Source of the DNA: Metaruminococcus_A sp050943475 | Lineage (GTDB): Bacteria > Bacillota > Clostridia > Oscillospirales > Ruminococcaceae | Reading direction: 5' to 3' | DNA: 64,000 nt | Assembly (NCBI GenBank): GCA_050943475.1 | Contig: JBMNPF010000005.1 | Location: forward strand, 62,001-126,000 | In this document: piece by piece, positions 40,679 to 49,272 of the stretch | Layout: every line of letters starts with the position of its first letter | How positions within the stretch are numbered: the first letter of the stretch is position 1 | The notes under the pieces: generated by a model | Database searches by the model: none | The model's input: the letters and a program-made list of their open reading frames with translations, nothing else | What the model was told of the DNA's origin: nothing | Position numbers and translations under genes: made by a program

Positions 40679-41668
40679 TTACGACATTTGTTTCCGCAGA
40701 CTGATTTCCCCTGAATTCAGGGTGTGGAGCGCGCCGTCCATATCTCGCACGACCAAACGTGCCTGAGCGTCGAGCTCAACCGGAACTGCCGGATAGCTCC
40801 CGCCGGCCGAAATGACATTGTATTCCTGCCCGAACACGCAGAGGCGTTCCCGGTATTCCGCAAGAATCATATGAAAATCCCCGGTGAGATATTGCCTGTA
40901 AATGGTTTCAAAGTGGTTAAGAAGGGAGGCGGCAAGCCGGTTGCGGTCGCAGGGCTGTGCGGAAAATTCATTAACCGCTGCGACCACCGGCTTCAATTCC
41001 TCGGGCAGATGTTCGTCTGGATTGATGTTGATGCCAATCCCCACAATTAAATACCTGATTTGCCCGTTCTCCGCTTCAATGGACGCTTCGGTCAGGATGC
41101 CGCAGAGTTTCCTCCCATTAAACAATACGTCGTTGACCCATTTGACCGACGGTGTGAACCCGGCCGTTTCTTCGATGGCACGGCAGACCGCCACCACAGC
41201 GAGGACGGTAATCAGGCTGATGTCCTGTATTCCAATATGGGGTTCTAAAAAGAAGCTGATGTAAAGCCCGCGCTGCGCTGGAGAGTAGAAACTGCGGTTC
41301 ATCCGGCCACGGCCACCGCTTTGCTGCAAGGCAATGACTGTATGGCCATGATGGCCGGCAAGCTGTTCCGAACAGCGCTTCAGGTAGGAATTGGTGGAAT
41401 CGACCGTCTCCAGGATCTCAAGCTCGCGTCCCAGTGCTTTGGTTGTGAGCAGCTTTTGTATTTCCTCCGGGCGGATCACGTCGCTCTGTGCCTTAAGCAG
41501 ATAGCCCTTGTTTGCCACCGACTCAATGGCGTAGCCATCCTTCTTGAGCTGTCCAATCGCTTTCCAGACTGCGCTGCGGGAAACGCCCAGCTCCCTTCCA
41601 ATGGCCAGGCCGGAAACCGGCTCCCCTTTTTGTTGTTCCAATATCCGTAATAATTCCTGCTTTAACAA
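40679..41668 (-). CDS. birA: Bifunctional biotin ligase/biotin operon repressor
   Basis: A 329-residue protein with an N-terminal winged helix (residues about 1-65: VSGLAIGRELGVSRSAVWKAIGQLKKDGY) and a ligase domain with the biotinyl-AMP loop GGRGRMNRSF, KWVNDVLFNGRKLCGIL and a C-terminal SH3-like part. It biotinylates carboxylase or decarboxylase subunits and may repress biotin genes. The start is a TTG at 41668 with GAGGTGG ahead; the long in-frame extension to 41944 overlaps the opposite-strand gene and is not used. Promoter at 41699-41727. Confidence 0.93.
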   Translation of the reverse strand: MLKQELLRILEQQKGEPVSGLAIGRELGVSRSAVWKAIGQLKKDGYAIESVANKGYLLKAQSDVIRPEEIQKLLTTKALGRELEILETVDSTNSYLKRCSEQLAGHHGHTVIALQQSGGRGRMNRSFYSPAQRGLYISFFLEPHIGIQDISLITVLAVVAVCRAIEETAGFTPSVKWVNDVLFNGRKLCGILTEASIEAENGQIRYLIVGIGININPDEHLPEELKPVVAAVNEFSAQPCDRNRLAASLLNHFETIYRQYLTGDFHMILAEYRERLCVFGQEYNVISAGGSYPAVPVELDAQARLVVRDMDGALHTLNSGEISLRKQMS

Positions 41669-41698
41669 ACTGCCACCTCGTTTATCGTCTATAAAACC

Positions 41699-41727
41699 AT
41701 TATAATACGGTTTGAAGTTCTTGTCCA
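41699..41727 (-). promoter_or_regulatory. birA promoter
   Basis: On the minus strand TGGACA (41727-41722), 17 bases, TATAAT (41704-41699). Confidence 0.7.
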
Positions 41728-41747
41728 TATTGCCTGTTTTTGGGTTG

Positions 41748-41782
41748 TATAATAGCATAATTGCCGAAATTATGCTATAATA
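41748..41782 (+). promoter_or_regulatory. Promoter with large palindrome ahead of the methionine/one-carbon operon
   Basis: TAGCATAATT (41753-41762) and its exact complement (41768-41777) flank GCCGA. With one mismatch the arms extend to 15 bp. The right arm contains TGC-TATAAT (core 41776-41781), an extended -10. No -35 is visible, so the palindrome is probably a regulator site placed on the promoter of the 41813 gene. The regulator is unknown. Confidence 0.6.
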
Positions 41783-41812
41783 AATTGCATTATTACGGAA
41801 AAGGAGGAGCTT

Positions 41813-43585
41813 ATGGCAGAGAACACGCTCCTTTATTTGTTTGACGGCGCTATGGGAACCTACCTTTCGGACCGGTATGGCACCGAGGTCTCCCGCAGTG
41901 AGTTCAACAATTTGAAATATCCGGAACGGGTGCTTGGCGTCCACCGGGAGTATATTGCGGCTGGCGCAACGGCTATCAAAACCAATACCTTCAGCGCCAA
42001 TACGGCCTCGCTCGGCGTTTCACGCGAGGAAGCGGATGAAATTATCGCACGGGGCTGCGCGATTGCCCTACAGGCGGCGCAAGGAACCAATGCCGCCGTT
42101 TTTGCAAGCATCGGCCCGGTTTCCATGCAGCAGGAAGAGCGGGAATGGGAGGAGTACTGCTCTATTATCATGACGGTCCTGCAAAGCGGGGTGCGGCATT
42201 TCCTGTTTGAGACCTTTCATGAGTACCGTGTCTTGTTACGGCTTGCCGATGAAGTCAAACGCTGTTGCCCGGAGGCATACATCATTGCAGAGTGTACCGT
42301 CACGGCGGACGGATACACCACCAGCGGCATTCCTGCCGCTGAAATTGCGGCCGCACTCCGGGGGGCAGATGCGGTTGACGCTTACGGCTTCAACTGCACC
42401 TGCGGCCCGATGCATCTGCTCCACATCGCCCAGTGGATGGACATTGGCCCAAAGCCGGTTTCCATTATGCCAAACGCTGGCTATCCAACCCTGATTGGCG
42501 GCCGCACCGTATTTGAAAACGCCCCCGCTTATTTTGCCGGGCAGATGACCGCCATCAAACAAAGCGGTGTGCGTATTCTTGGCGGGTGCTGCGGTACGAC
42601 GCCGGAGCATATCCGTATGACGGCGGATGCCTTAAATGGGAAACGGCTGGAGCCGGATCGAAAGGCAAAGGGAGCGGTTTCGGTACAAGGGGGAGAATCT
42701 CCTCTAAAACCAGTAGCGGATCGACCGCAGGCGGCATCCGGCGGCAAACGGTTTGCCGTGGAGCTGGATTCTCCCATGGACGCACACCCGGAGAAGTTTA
42801 TCCAAGCGGCGCGCGCCATCTGGGACAAGGGCGTGGATATGCTCACCATTGCCGATTGTCCGGTTGCCCGTGCCCGTGTGGACAGCAGTATGCTTGCGGC
42901 GCTGCTGAAACATCGCTACGGCATTGACGTCATGCCCCACCTCACCTGCCGCGACCGCAACTTGAACGCCACCAAAGCGCTTTTGCTGGGGCTTGGGATA
43001 GAATCCATTGACAAGGTGCTTGTGGTCACTGGCGATCCGATTGCCGCTGAAGACCGCGGCAAGGTCAAAGGAGTATTTAATTTTAACTCCGAAAAACTGA
43101 TTGCCTTTATCCGCGATTTAGACCGCGGCGCCCTCGCGGATTGCCCAATACAGCCGGCGGCGGCGCTCAATGTAAACGCGGTGAATTTTGAAGCGGAGCT
43201 GGAACGTGCCAAACGCAAAGAACAAGCCGGTGCGGTGCGCTTTTTCACCCAACCGGTGTTTACCGAAGAAAGCTGCCACAACCTGGAGCGGGCAAGAGCG
43301 GAACTGAGTGCAGAGTTGTTTGGCGGGATTATGCCGCTGGTCAGCTACCGCAACGCCTGTTTTGTCAACAACGAGGTTTCGGGCATTGCCATTCCGCAGG
43401 AAACGGTGGACCGCTATGAGGGCAAAAACCGGGAACAAGCGGAGCAGCTTGCCGTTCTGCTTTCGGTGCAGACCGCAAAACGGATTTCCGCTGTCGTGGA
43501 CGGCTACTATCTTATCACGCCGTTTCAGCGCGCGGGTTTAATTGGTTCCATCATCGACGCAATTAAGGGGGATTCCTTATGTTAA
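41813..43585 (+). CDS. Bifunctional homocysteine S-methyltransferase/methylenetetrahydrofolate reductase (YitJ type)
   Basis: A 590-residue fusion. The N-terminal part (about 1-280) is a zinc homocysteine methyltransferase barrel with start LYLFDGAMGTYL and zinc Cys residues in FNCTCGP (about 193) and GGCCGTTPEH (about 258). After a linker of about 40 residues comes a MetF-like domain (about 310-590; VELDSPMDAHPEK, LTCRDRNLNATKALLLGLG, VLVVTGDP, RFFTQPVF). It would make 5-methyl-THF and pass the methyl group to homocysteine with a corrinoid partner. AAGGAGGAG precedes ATG. It overlaps the next gene by 7 bases. Confidence 0.93.
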   Translation: MAENTLLYLFDGAMGTYLSDRYGTEVSRSEFNNLKYPERVLGVHREYIAAGATAIKTNTFSANTASLGVSREEADEIIARGCAIALQAAQGTNAAVFASIGPVSMQQEEREWEEYCSIIMTVLQSGVRHFLFETFHEYRVLLRLADEVKRCCPEAYIIAECTVTADGYTTSGIPAAEIAAALRGADAVDAYGFNCTCGPMHLLHIAQWMDIGPKPVSIMPNAGYPTLIGGRTVFENAPAYFAGQMTAIKQSGVRILGGCCGTTPEHIRMTADALNGKRLEPDRKAKGAVSVQGGESPLKPVADRPQAASGGKRFAVELDSPMDAHPEKFIQAARAIWDKGVDMLTIADCPVARARVDSSMLAALLKHRYGIDVMPHLTCRDRNLNATKALLLGLGIESIDKVLVVTGDPIAAEDRGKVKGVFNFNSEKLIAFIRDLDRGALADCPIQPAAALNVNAVNFEAELERAKRKEQAGAVRFFTQPVFTEESCHNLERARAELSAELFGGIMPLVSYRNACFVNNEVSGIAIPQETVDRYEGKNREQAEQLAVLLSVQTAKRISAVVDGYYLITPFQRAGLIGSIIDAIKGDSLC

Positions 43586-44373
43586 TCATTGGCGAAAAAT
43601 GCAACAGTTCCATCCCTTCTACCCAGAAAGCCTTTCTGGAAGGGGATGCAGAAACCATCCGGCAGTTAGCCTTAAAGCAGCTCGAATGCGGCGCCGATTA
43701 CCTTGACGTCAACGCCGGCGTCTTTTTGAATGAAACCGAGAAGCTGCTCTGGGCGGTTGGGGAAATTCTGTCGGTTTGCGACGCCCCCCTGGTACTGGAT
43801 TCCGCAAATCCGGCGGCTGTTTCCGCGGTGCTCAGGGAATATCCGGTGAAAAAGCCCATTATCAATTCCGCAACGCTGGAGCCCGTCCGCTTTGAGGGTA
43901 TGCTCGAACTGGTGCAGCAGTACAACACTGGTATCATTGCTCTGCCGGTGGATGAACGCGGTATCCCAAAGGATGCGGAAACCCGGGTAGAGAACGCCCG
44001 GCGCATCATCGCAAAATTCAATGAAAACGGTGTAGAGGATGACCGCATTTACATCGATCTGGTCGTTGAGGCCCTTTCGGTAGAGGCGGAATCCGCAAAG
44101 GCGGCCTTGAATGCCGCCGCGCGCATCCGGGAAGAATTTCCAAAGGTTCATTTGGTTGGCGGCATGTCCAATGTCTCGTTTGGGTTGCCCAAACGGGTGT
44201 TTGTCAACAGCGCGTTTATGACCGCCGCCGTCATGGCGGGGCTGGACGCCGCTATTATGGACATCACCAATCCGTCTCTGAAGATGAGCCTGCTTGCCTC
44301 CCTGCTTGTCAAAGGGGAGGACGAGTACTGCATGGAGTACCTAACCGGCTTCCGCGCTGCGTTTCAGGATTAA
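43579..44373 (+). CDS. Methyltetrahydrofolate:corrinoid methyltransferase
   Basis: A 264-residue TIM barrel of the pterin-binding (MeTr/AcsE, MetH middle domain) family: IIGEKCNSS start, DYLDVNAGV, VLDSANPAAVSA and VGGMSNVSFGLPKR, the methyl-THF site. It moves the methyl group from 5-methyl-THF to a cob(I)alamin protein. Overlap with the YitJ-like gene shows they act together, so a split methionine synthase is likely. No corrinoid-binding MetH domain is encoded next to it. Confidence 0.93.
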   Translation: MLIIGEKCNSSIPSTQKAFLEGDAETIRQLALKQLECGADYLDVNAGVFLNETEKLLWAVGEILSVCDAPLVLDSANPAAVSAVLREYPVKKPIINSATLEPVRFEGMLELVQQYNTGIIALPVDERGIPKDAETRVENARRIIAKFNENGVEDDRIYIDLVVEALSVEAESAKAALNAAARIREEFPKVHLVGGMSNVSFGLPKRVFVNSAFMTAAVMAGLDAAIMDITNPSLKMSLLASLLVKGEDEYCMEYLTGFRAAFQD

Positions 44374-44388
44374 AATTCTCTTAGGCCG

Positions 44389-44417
44389 TTGAATCAGGGG
44401 AGCCTTTGTGGTACAAT
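44389..44417 (+). promoter_or_regulatory. Promoter of the radical SAM gene
   Basis: TTGAAT (44389-44394), 17-base spacer, TACAAT (44412-44417). Confidence 0.7.
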
Positions 44418-44471
44418 AATACTAAATGTACTATGAAAACCTGATTAATAAAGTTAGGATGATGTTGTTTC

Positions 44472-46043
44472 ATGTCCGAAGAAAAGAAAACACTAAAATT
44501 TTTGTTTGTTTACCCGGATTTTCTCGGCAACGAGAAACGGAAAGATATGAAGGGCAACTACCATGAAGGCATTGCCATTATTTCAGCTGTCCTGAAACAG
44601 CACGGTTACCAGACCGCGCTGTACCACCTGACCTATGCCCCGGAAGAGGCGGAGTTCAAAGAGCGCATCCAGAAAGAAAATGCCGATATTATCGGCTTCT
44701 CGGTTCGTACCTCGGCAGTTCCGCAGGTGCGTAAGATGTGCAAATGGGCTAAGGAGGCGACCAATGCCTTTACCATCTGTGGCGGCCCGCATGCTACCCT
44801 TGCCCCGGAAGAAATGATTGAAATGGACGGTATGGACTGCGTCTGCATTGGCGAGGGCGAATACCCAGAGCTCGATCTTTGCAATGCGCTGCGTGACGGT
44901 ACCGACTATACCCATATTGAAAGCCTGTGGTTTAAGGACGGCAAGGGCGGATATATCAAAAACCCGGTGCGCCCCTTTGTGCAGGACTTAAACGAGCTGC
45001 CAATGTCCGATTTTGAGTTGTTTGATTTTGACAACCTCGACGCTTCTTCCATTGCAACAGCGATTGTCGTCGTATCCCGCGGCTGTCTGTTCAGCTGCAC
45101 CTACTGCGGCAACGGGCAGATGCGTATGGTTTACCCAAGCCGCAAGGGCTACGCACGCGTCAAGGAACCGGAAAAGGCGATCCAGTACCTGGAGACCATT
45201 CTGGAAAAGCACCCGTATATTAAGTACATCAATTTCCGCGACGCTATTCTTAATATGTACACCGACTGGTTCACCGATTTTATGAACCTTTATAAAGAGC
45301 GCATCCATCTGCCGTTTACCTGCAATCTGCGCCTTGATAACATGACCGAGGACACTGTCCGCCTGATGAAGGAGGCCGGAGTTTACATGATCGACGTCGG
45401 CGTGGAATCGGGCGACCAGGAAATCCGTTACAAATACCTCAAACGCGCCATGTCGGACGAGCAGATCATCAATTCCTTCAAGTGGTTTAAAAAGTACGAC
45501 ATCCCGACCTTGACTTACAACATTGTCGGTCTGCCGTATGAGGATCTGCACACCTGCCTGAAAACCATCAAGCTCAATGCGAAGATCAATCCGGACCGGA
45601 TGATCCCCAACATCTTCTGCCCCTACCCAATGACTCAGCTCGCGAAAATTGCAGAAGAAGCGGTTGAAAAGAACGGTGGGGAAATTCGCGATATGGGCGA
45701 TCCTAATGTCAAGGTACCGCTGATCCAGAAGAATTTCCCAGAACACCAGGTGTTATTCGCAGAAGGCTATTTTACCAAGTTTGTCAAGCTGTATAAGCTT
45801 GCCTACCGAATGCCAAAGGGCGTTGGCCGTGTATTTGAGCGCATGCTCGACGGCATTTTTACCGGCCGGTTTACCCCGCGCAAGTTCCTTGTATTCTTAA
45901 GCACCGCAGGCGATAAAACGGTGCGCGGCATGAAGCGTTTTGGCAGAAAGCATCTGCCGGGTATTTACCTCAAGCTTCGCAACCGCAAATACAACGTCAA
46001 GGAAGCCGAGGAAAACACAGAAAGCGCAAAGGCAAGCGCATAA
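44472..46043 (+). CDS. B12-binding domain-containing radical SAM protein
   Basis: A 523-residue class B-like radical SAM protein. The N-terminal B12-binding-like domain (about 1-150: LFVYPDFLGNEKRK, ADIIGFSVRTSA, GGPHATLAPEEM, CIGEGEYPELDL) lacks a DxHxxG motif, as in many radical SAM fusions. The cluster motif CLFSCTYC is near residues 205-212, then the SAM barrel (VGVESGDQEIRYKYLKR, NIVGLPYEDL) and a basic C-terminal tail. Family members methylate unreactive carbons or build lipids and natural products. It is next to the corrinoid methyltransferase but has its own promoter and terminator; substrate unknown. Confidence 0.88.
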   Translation: MSEEKKTLKFLFVYPDFLGNEKRKDMKGNYHEGIAIISAVLKQHGYQTALYHLTYAPEEAEFKERIQKENADIIGFSVRTSAVPQVRKMCKWAKEATNAFTICGGPHATLAPEEMIEMDGMDCVCIGEGEYPELDLCNALRDGTDYTHIESLWFKDGKGGYIKNPVRPFVQDLNELPMSDFELFDFDNLDASSIATAIVVVSRGCLFSCTYCGNGQMRMVYPSRKGYARVKEPEKAIQYLETILEKHPYIKYINFRDAILNMYTDWFTDFMNLYKERIHLPFTCNLRLDNMTEDTVRLMKEAGVYMIDVGVESGDQEIRYKYLKRAMSDEQIINSFKWFKKYDIPTLTYNIVGLPYEDLHTCLKTIKLNAKINPDRMIPNIFCPYPMTQLAKIAEEAVEKNGGEIRDMGDPNVKVPLIQKNFPEHQVLFAEGYFTKFVKLYKLAYRMPKGVGRVFERMLDGIFTGRFTPRKFLVFLSTAGDKTVRGMKRFGRKHLPGIYLKLRNRKYNVKEAEENTESAKASA

Positions 46044-46054
46044 AAAAGACCTGG

Positions 46055-46085
46055 GCAAGGGCCAATTTGGCCTTTGCCTTTTTTA
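46055..46085 (+). terminator. Rho-independent terminator
   Basis: GGCAAGGGCCA (46055-46065) pairs with TGGCCTTTGCC (46069-46079) with one G-U, followed by TTTTTT. Confidence 0.9.
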
Positions 46086-46138
46086 TTTCAGTCTACGCAA
46101 TCGTTCTGAACAGGCGGCGCCTGTATAGGGAGTACTCC

Positions 46139-46834
46139 ATGTATCTCAAAGTCAATGGCACAAATTTGTATTACGAACAGACCGGGGAGGGAACACCGTT
46201 TCTGCTGCTGCACGGCAATGGGGAGGATCACCGTATTTTTGACGAGCTTTCCCGCGTTCTTTCCCATCATTATACCATATATGCGGTGGATAGCCGCAGT
46301 CATGGAAAGAGCAGCAAGTCGGGGGAGATTTCATATGACCTTATGGCGGAGGATATTGCAGCCTTTATCCACGCTTTGGAACTGGAATGCCCGCTCCTGT
46401 ACGGCTTCAGCGACGGCGGTATTGTAGGGCTGCTGCTTGCCAGCCGGTATCCGGATTTGCTTTCAAAGCTCATTGTAAGCGGCGCAAACTGCAGTCCGCA
46501 GGGGCTTAGAGCGGGCTGGCGTGCTCTCTTTCGGCTGGAATGGTTTTTCACCCGTTCGCCGCTTATTCGTATGATGCTGGACGAGCCGGACATTCATCCG
46601 GAGCAGCTTGCGAGCATCCAAATCCCGGTGCTGGTTCTTGCAGGCAGCCGTGATGTCATTAAAAAGAAGCATACCGGCATGCTTGCCGAACATATTCCGC
46701 ACAGTATTTTGAAAATCCTGCCGCATGAGACCCATGACAGCTATGTTGTTCATCAGGAAAGCCTTTACCAAATAATAAAACCTTTTTTGGAAGAATGGCC
46801 GGAAGCAGCGGATTTGGAAGAATTGGCCGAATGA
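46139..46834 (+). CDS. Alpha/beta hydrolase
   Basis: A 231-residue alpha/beta hydrolase: HGNGEDHRIFDEL (oxyanion segment), DSRSHGKSSK, nucleophile Ser91 in YGFSDGGIVGL, Asp in VLVLAGSRDVIKKKH and His in LPHETHDSYV. The strand order and length suit a small esterase or peptidase-like enzyme. Substrate is not predictable. GGGAG lies just before ATG 46139, and the gene follows the terminator of the radical SAM gene closely. Confidence 0.85.
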   Translation: MYLKVNGTNLYYEQTGEGTPFLLLHGNGEDHRIFDELSRVLSHHYTIYAVDSRSHGKSSKSGEISYDLMAEDIAAFIHALELECPLLYGFSDGGIVGLLLASRYPDLLSKLIVSGANCSPQGLRAGWRALFRLEWFFTRSPLIRMMLDEPDIHPEQLASIQIPVLVLAGSRDVIKKKHTGMLAEHIPHSILKILPHETHDSYVVHQESLYQIIKPFLEEWPEAADLEELAE

Positions 46835-47083
46835 GCAATACCAGCTTTCGATTTCCATAGACAATCAAGGTTTATATGAACGGATACTTTTGATGGGTGA
46901 AGCGGCAAAGGGCGCGTCCATCCTGCCGGCCTATAATGTCGGAAAACAAGCCGCTAAAAAGAGTTTCCTGTTTCAAAAATAGGGAATGAGGGTTTCAGAA
47001 TGGACAAATTGTCAAAACTACCAAGCACTGAAAAAACGAAGCATCAATTTGGAATAACCGGGGAGTCCAGTGAAAAGACCTTG
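46835..47083. other. Intergenic region with only tiny open frames
   Basis: The plus strand holds two short frames: one ending at about 46981 (MGEAAKGASILPAYNVG from the last ATG) and one from about 47000 that runs into the hairpin (MDKLSKLPSTEKTKHQFG). Neither has a good ribosome binding site and the second ends inside a terminator stem, so neither is called. It may contain degraded coding sequence. Confidence 0.35.
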
Positions 47084-47146
47084 TTTGAAACACAATTAAA
47101 AAGGCTGGCGGAAACATTCCGCCAGCCTTTTTAATTGTGTTTTAAA
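47084..47146. terminator. Very long bidirectional terminator hairpin
   Basis: A 30-bp stem with one G-U pair (47084-47113 with 47117-47146) and an ACA loop. The core AAAAAGGCTGGCGGAA and complement puts TTTTT runs on both strands. It lies between convergent genes (hydrolase and acetyl esterase), so it can stop transcription from either side. Confidence 0.85.
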
Positions 47147-47242
47147 GCAACATTTGCAGAGGACTCTCCTTGGTGTGGAAAGTTCAAAGCTCAAAGGAAA
47201 ATCAAGACCAATAAGCCGGAAACAATCGCCCTGCCGGAATGG

Positions 47243-48205
47243 TTACCACAGATAGTTTTTCAGCACTTCAAAACGCTTTTGGTTGTTGCCCGGCATGTGC
47301 TCGTGACCGAAATAGCGGTACACATAAATATCTTTTTTGCAGGTCATATGATTGTAGGCCGCAAATACGGTAGAGGGCGGGGTGATTTGGTCAACCAGCC
47401 CGGTAAACACGTAGGTGTCGCACTGGATGTTCGCCGCATGATTCATCAAATCGAAGTAAGACAGGGTTTTCATCGCCTGTTCTTCTACTTCTGGCTCTGG
47501 ATTGCGGCGAAAGTATTCGTTGAGTTCCAGGTAAGGATCGATCTGCGCCATGTCAATGGCCCGCCGAAAGTGACAGAGATACGGGTAATTTGCCACGGCG
47601 ACGCAGGGAATGTCGGTCAAGGCCGCAGCGGCAAGGGTCAGAGCGCCGCCCTGACTGCCGCCCATGACGGCAATTTTGTTTTTATTGACACAGTCCATCC
47701 CGGCAATGATTTCGGTCAGCCGTACTGCGTCCATGTAAATGGCGCGGTAATAATAGGTCTCCGGCGACTGGATCCCCTTGCTCATCCAGCCCACAGCATG
47801 GCCGCTGGTGGCGGGTAGGGTATCCTCGCTGTTGCCCTGCTGCCCGCGGATCATCATACAGGCGGCAACATAGCCGTGCATAGCCTGGACAACGGTGTCT
47901 TCCAGCGAGTTTGGCCCCCAGTTGTACCCATGAAAGCTGACAATTGCGGAAAACGGGCCGGCGCCTACCGGTTTTGCGAAATAGGCGCTAATGTTTGCGT
48001 CGTGCATACCTTTATAGCGAAGCTCGTAAAGCTCAATGTTACGGGCAGGATAATCGATGGGGGTAAGGGTGTATTCCATCGGCACGCGAGCGAGCTCGCG
48101 TTTGGTGTTGTTCCAGAAACAGTCAAAATCCTGCTGCCGAGTGAGCGGAGGAAGGTATGTCCGAAGTTCCTCCAAAGGCATATCGTATGGCTGTGCTACT
48201 GCCAT
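47243..48205 (-). CDS. Acetyl xylan esterase/cephalosporin-C deacetylase (CE7 family)
   Basis: A 320-residue CE7 esterase. Seen: HGYNWGPNS (oxyanion), RGQQGNSEDTL, nucleophile Ser184 in MGGSQGGALT, Asp in FTGLVDQITPPST and His in RYFGHEHMPG, the full family pattern. It removes acetyl groups from xylo-oligosaccharides and similar sugars in the cytoplasm; no signal peptide is present. AAAGGA lies nine bases before ATG. It is divergent from a sugar isomerase-like gene, which suggests shared carbohydrate use. Confidence 0.93.
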   Translation of the reverse strand: MAVAQPYDMPLEELRTYLPPLTRQQDFDCFWNNTKRELARVPMEYTLTPIDYPARNIELYELRYKGMHDANISAYFAKPVGAGPFSAIVSFHGYNWGPNSLEDTVVQAMHGYVAACMMIRGQQGNSEDTLPATSGHAVGWMSKGIQSPETYYYRAIYMDAVRLTEIIAGMDCVNKNKIAVMGGSQGGALTLAAAALTDIPCVAVANYPYLCHFRRAIDMAQIDPYLELNEYFRRNPEPEVEEQAMKTLSYFDLMNHAANIQCDTYVFTGLVDQITPPSTVFAAYNHMTCKKDIYVYRYFGHEHMPGNNQKRFEVLKNYLW

Positions 48206-48265
48206 GTGAAGTCATCCTTTCTTTTTGTAAGGTTAGCCACCGGACTCGGCAGCCTGCTGTGTATT

Positions 48266-48294
48266 ATTATAGCATTCTGGTGGCACAGGATCAA
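48266..48294 (-). promoter_or_regulatory. Promoter of the acetyl esterase gene
   Basis: On the minus strand TTGATC (48294-48289), 17 bases, TATAAT (48271-48266). Confidence 0.7.
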
Positions 48295-48312
48295 TTCCGG
48301 CACCAAAAACAG

Positions 48313-48341
48313 TTGAAAAAAATCCTCAGACGCGCTATGAT
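48313..48341 (+). promoter_or_regulatory. Promoter of the sugar isomerase-like gene
   Basis: TTGAAA (48313-48318), 17-base spacer, TATGAT (48336-48341), divergent from the esterase promoter. Confidence 0.7.
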
Positions 48342-48379
48342 AAACAGGAAACCAATCAAATATACGGAGGAATACGTCC

Positions 48380-49117
48380 ATGAATCACGATTATGCATTA
48401 CAGCTCTATACCGTTCACGAAGAATGCGAACGGGATTTCCGCGGCATGCTCAAAAAAGCGTCCGAACTGGGATACCGTGCAGTCGAGTTTACCGGTTTTT
48501 ACGGTCTGTCAGCCAAGGAGCTGCTTGAGGAACTGAAAGTCAATCATCTGAAGCCGGTTTCATCCCAGATGATGATTCCGAGCATTGCCGAAAAGATAGA
48601 CGAGGTCATTGCCTATGCCAAGGAAGTCGGCCTTCAAAACATTGCCTGCTGTGTTGGCGACGTTTCCAGTCCCGAAGCAATGAACGACACCATTGCGCAG
48701 TTAAAACCCATTGTCAAACGTTTGACCGAGGCGGGACTCAACTTTCTTTACCACAACCATGCGCCGGAGTTTGTGCCCTTGAACGGCGAATGGCCCATCC
48801 AAACCCTGTTAAAGACCTTTGAAGGGCAGAATTTCTACCTGGAACTGGACACCTACTGGGCGCTTGGAGCCGGGGTGGACATCATCCGGTTCATGGAGGA
48901 AAACGCTGCTAAAATTAAGGATATCCACATCAAGGACGGGGATGGTAAGGGGAAATCTTGTCCGTTCGGACAAGGCGTCATTGACATCAGGGGGATCGTG
49001 GAGTGCGCGCGGCGCATCGGTGTGCCATATATCCTCGTTGAGGATGATACCCCGGATCCAGACGGCCTGACAGTCGCTGCCCTGAACATCCAAAAACTCA
49101 AGGAGTGGGATGTGTAA
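48380..49117 (+). CDS. Sugar phosphate isomerase/epimerase family protein
   Basis: A 245-residue xylose-isomerase-like TIM barrel (AP endonuclease family 2 fold). Seen: YALQLYTVHEECERDF start, GYRAVEFTGFYG, LNFLYHNHAPEFV, FYLELDTYWALGAG and IHIKDGDGKG, carrying the Glu, Asp and His metal ligands of the fold. Members isomerise or epimerise keto sugars or inosose, or cleave them. The exact reaction is not predictable. ACGGAGGAA precedes ATG. Confidence 0.88.
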   Translation: MNHDYALQLYTVHEECERDFRGMLKKASELGYRAVEFTGFYGLSAKELLEELKVNHLKPVSSQMMIPSIAEKIDEVIAYAKEVGLQNIACCVGDVSSPEAMNDTIAQLKPIVKRLTEAGLNFLYHNHAPEFVPLNGEWPIQTLLKTFEGQNFYLELDTYWALGAGVDIIRFMEENAAKIKDIHIKDGDGKGKSCPFGQGVIDIRGIVECARRIGVPYILVEDDTPDPDGLTVAALNIQKLKEWDV

Positions 49118-49230
49118 AAGTTATATCGGGAGACGTGCCGGTACAGCACCTTGGTTTATACGAATTGCGGTGTAACACCAGTGCTCGCTCATATGACGTC
49201 GTTGCCGAATATAGTTTGGCTCAGATTGCA

Positions 49231-49263
49231 AAAAAGGGCGCTTCATAAGAAGCGCCCTTTTGG
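49231..49263. terminator. Bidirectional terminator
   Basis: AAAAGGGCGCTTC and GAAGCGCCCTTTT arms around ATAA, between the convergent sugar isomerase and argF genes. Confidence 0.9.
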
Positions 49264-49272
49264 TCTGTTTTA

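Noticed and set aside
44374..44471. Cobalamin or SAM riboswitch between the corrinoid methyltransferase and radical SAM gene
   Set aside because: Only about 100 bases, filled by a promoter and a ribosome binding site; no conserved B12-box or S-box strings.
47000..47134. 43-codon plus-strand ORF (MDKLSKLPSTEKTKHQFG start)
   Set aside because: Its last third is the stem of the 30-bp terminator hairpin and it lacks a Shine-Dalgarno.
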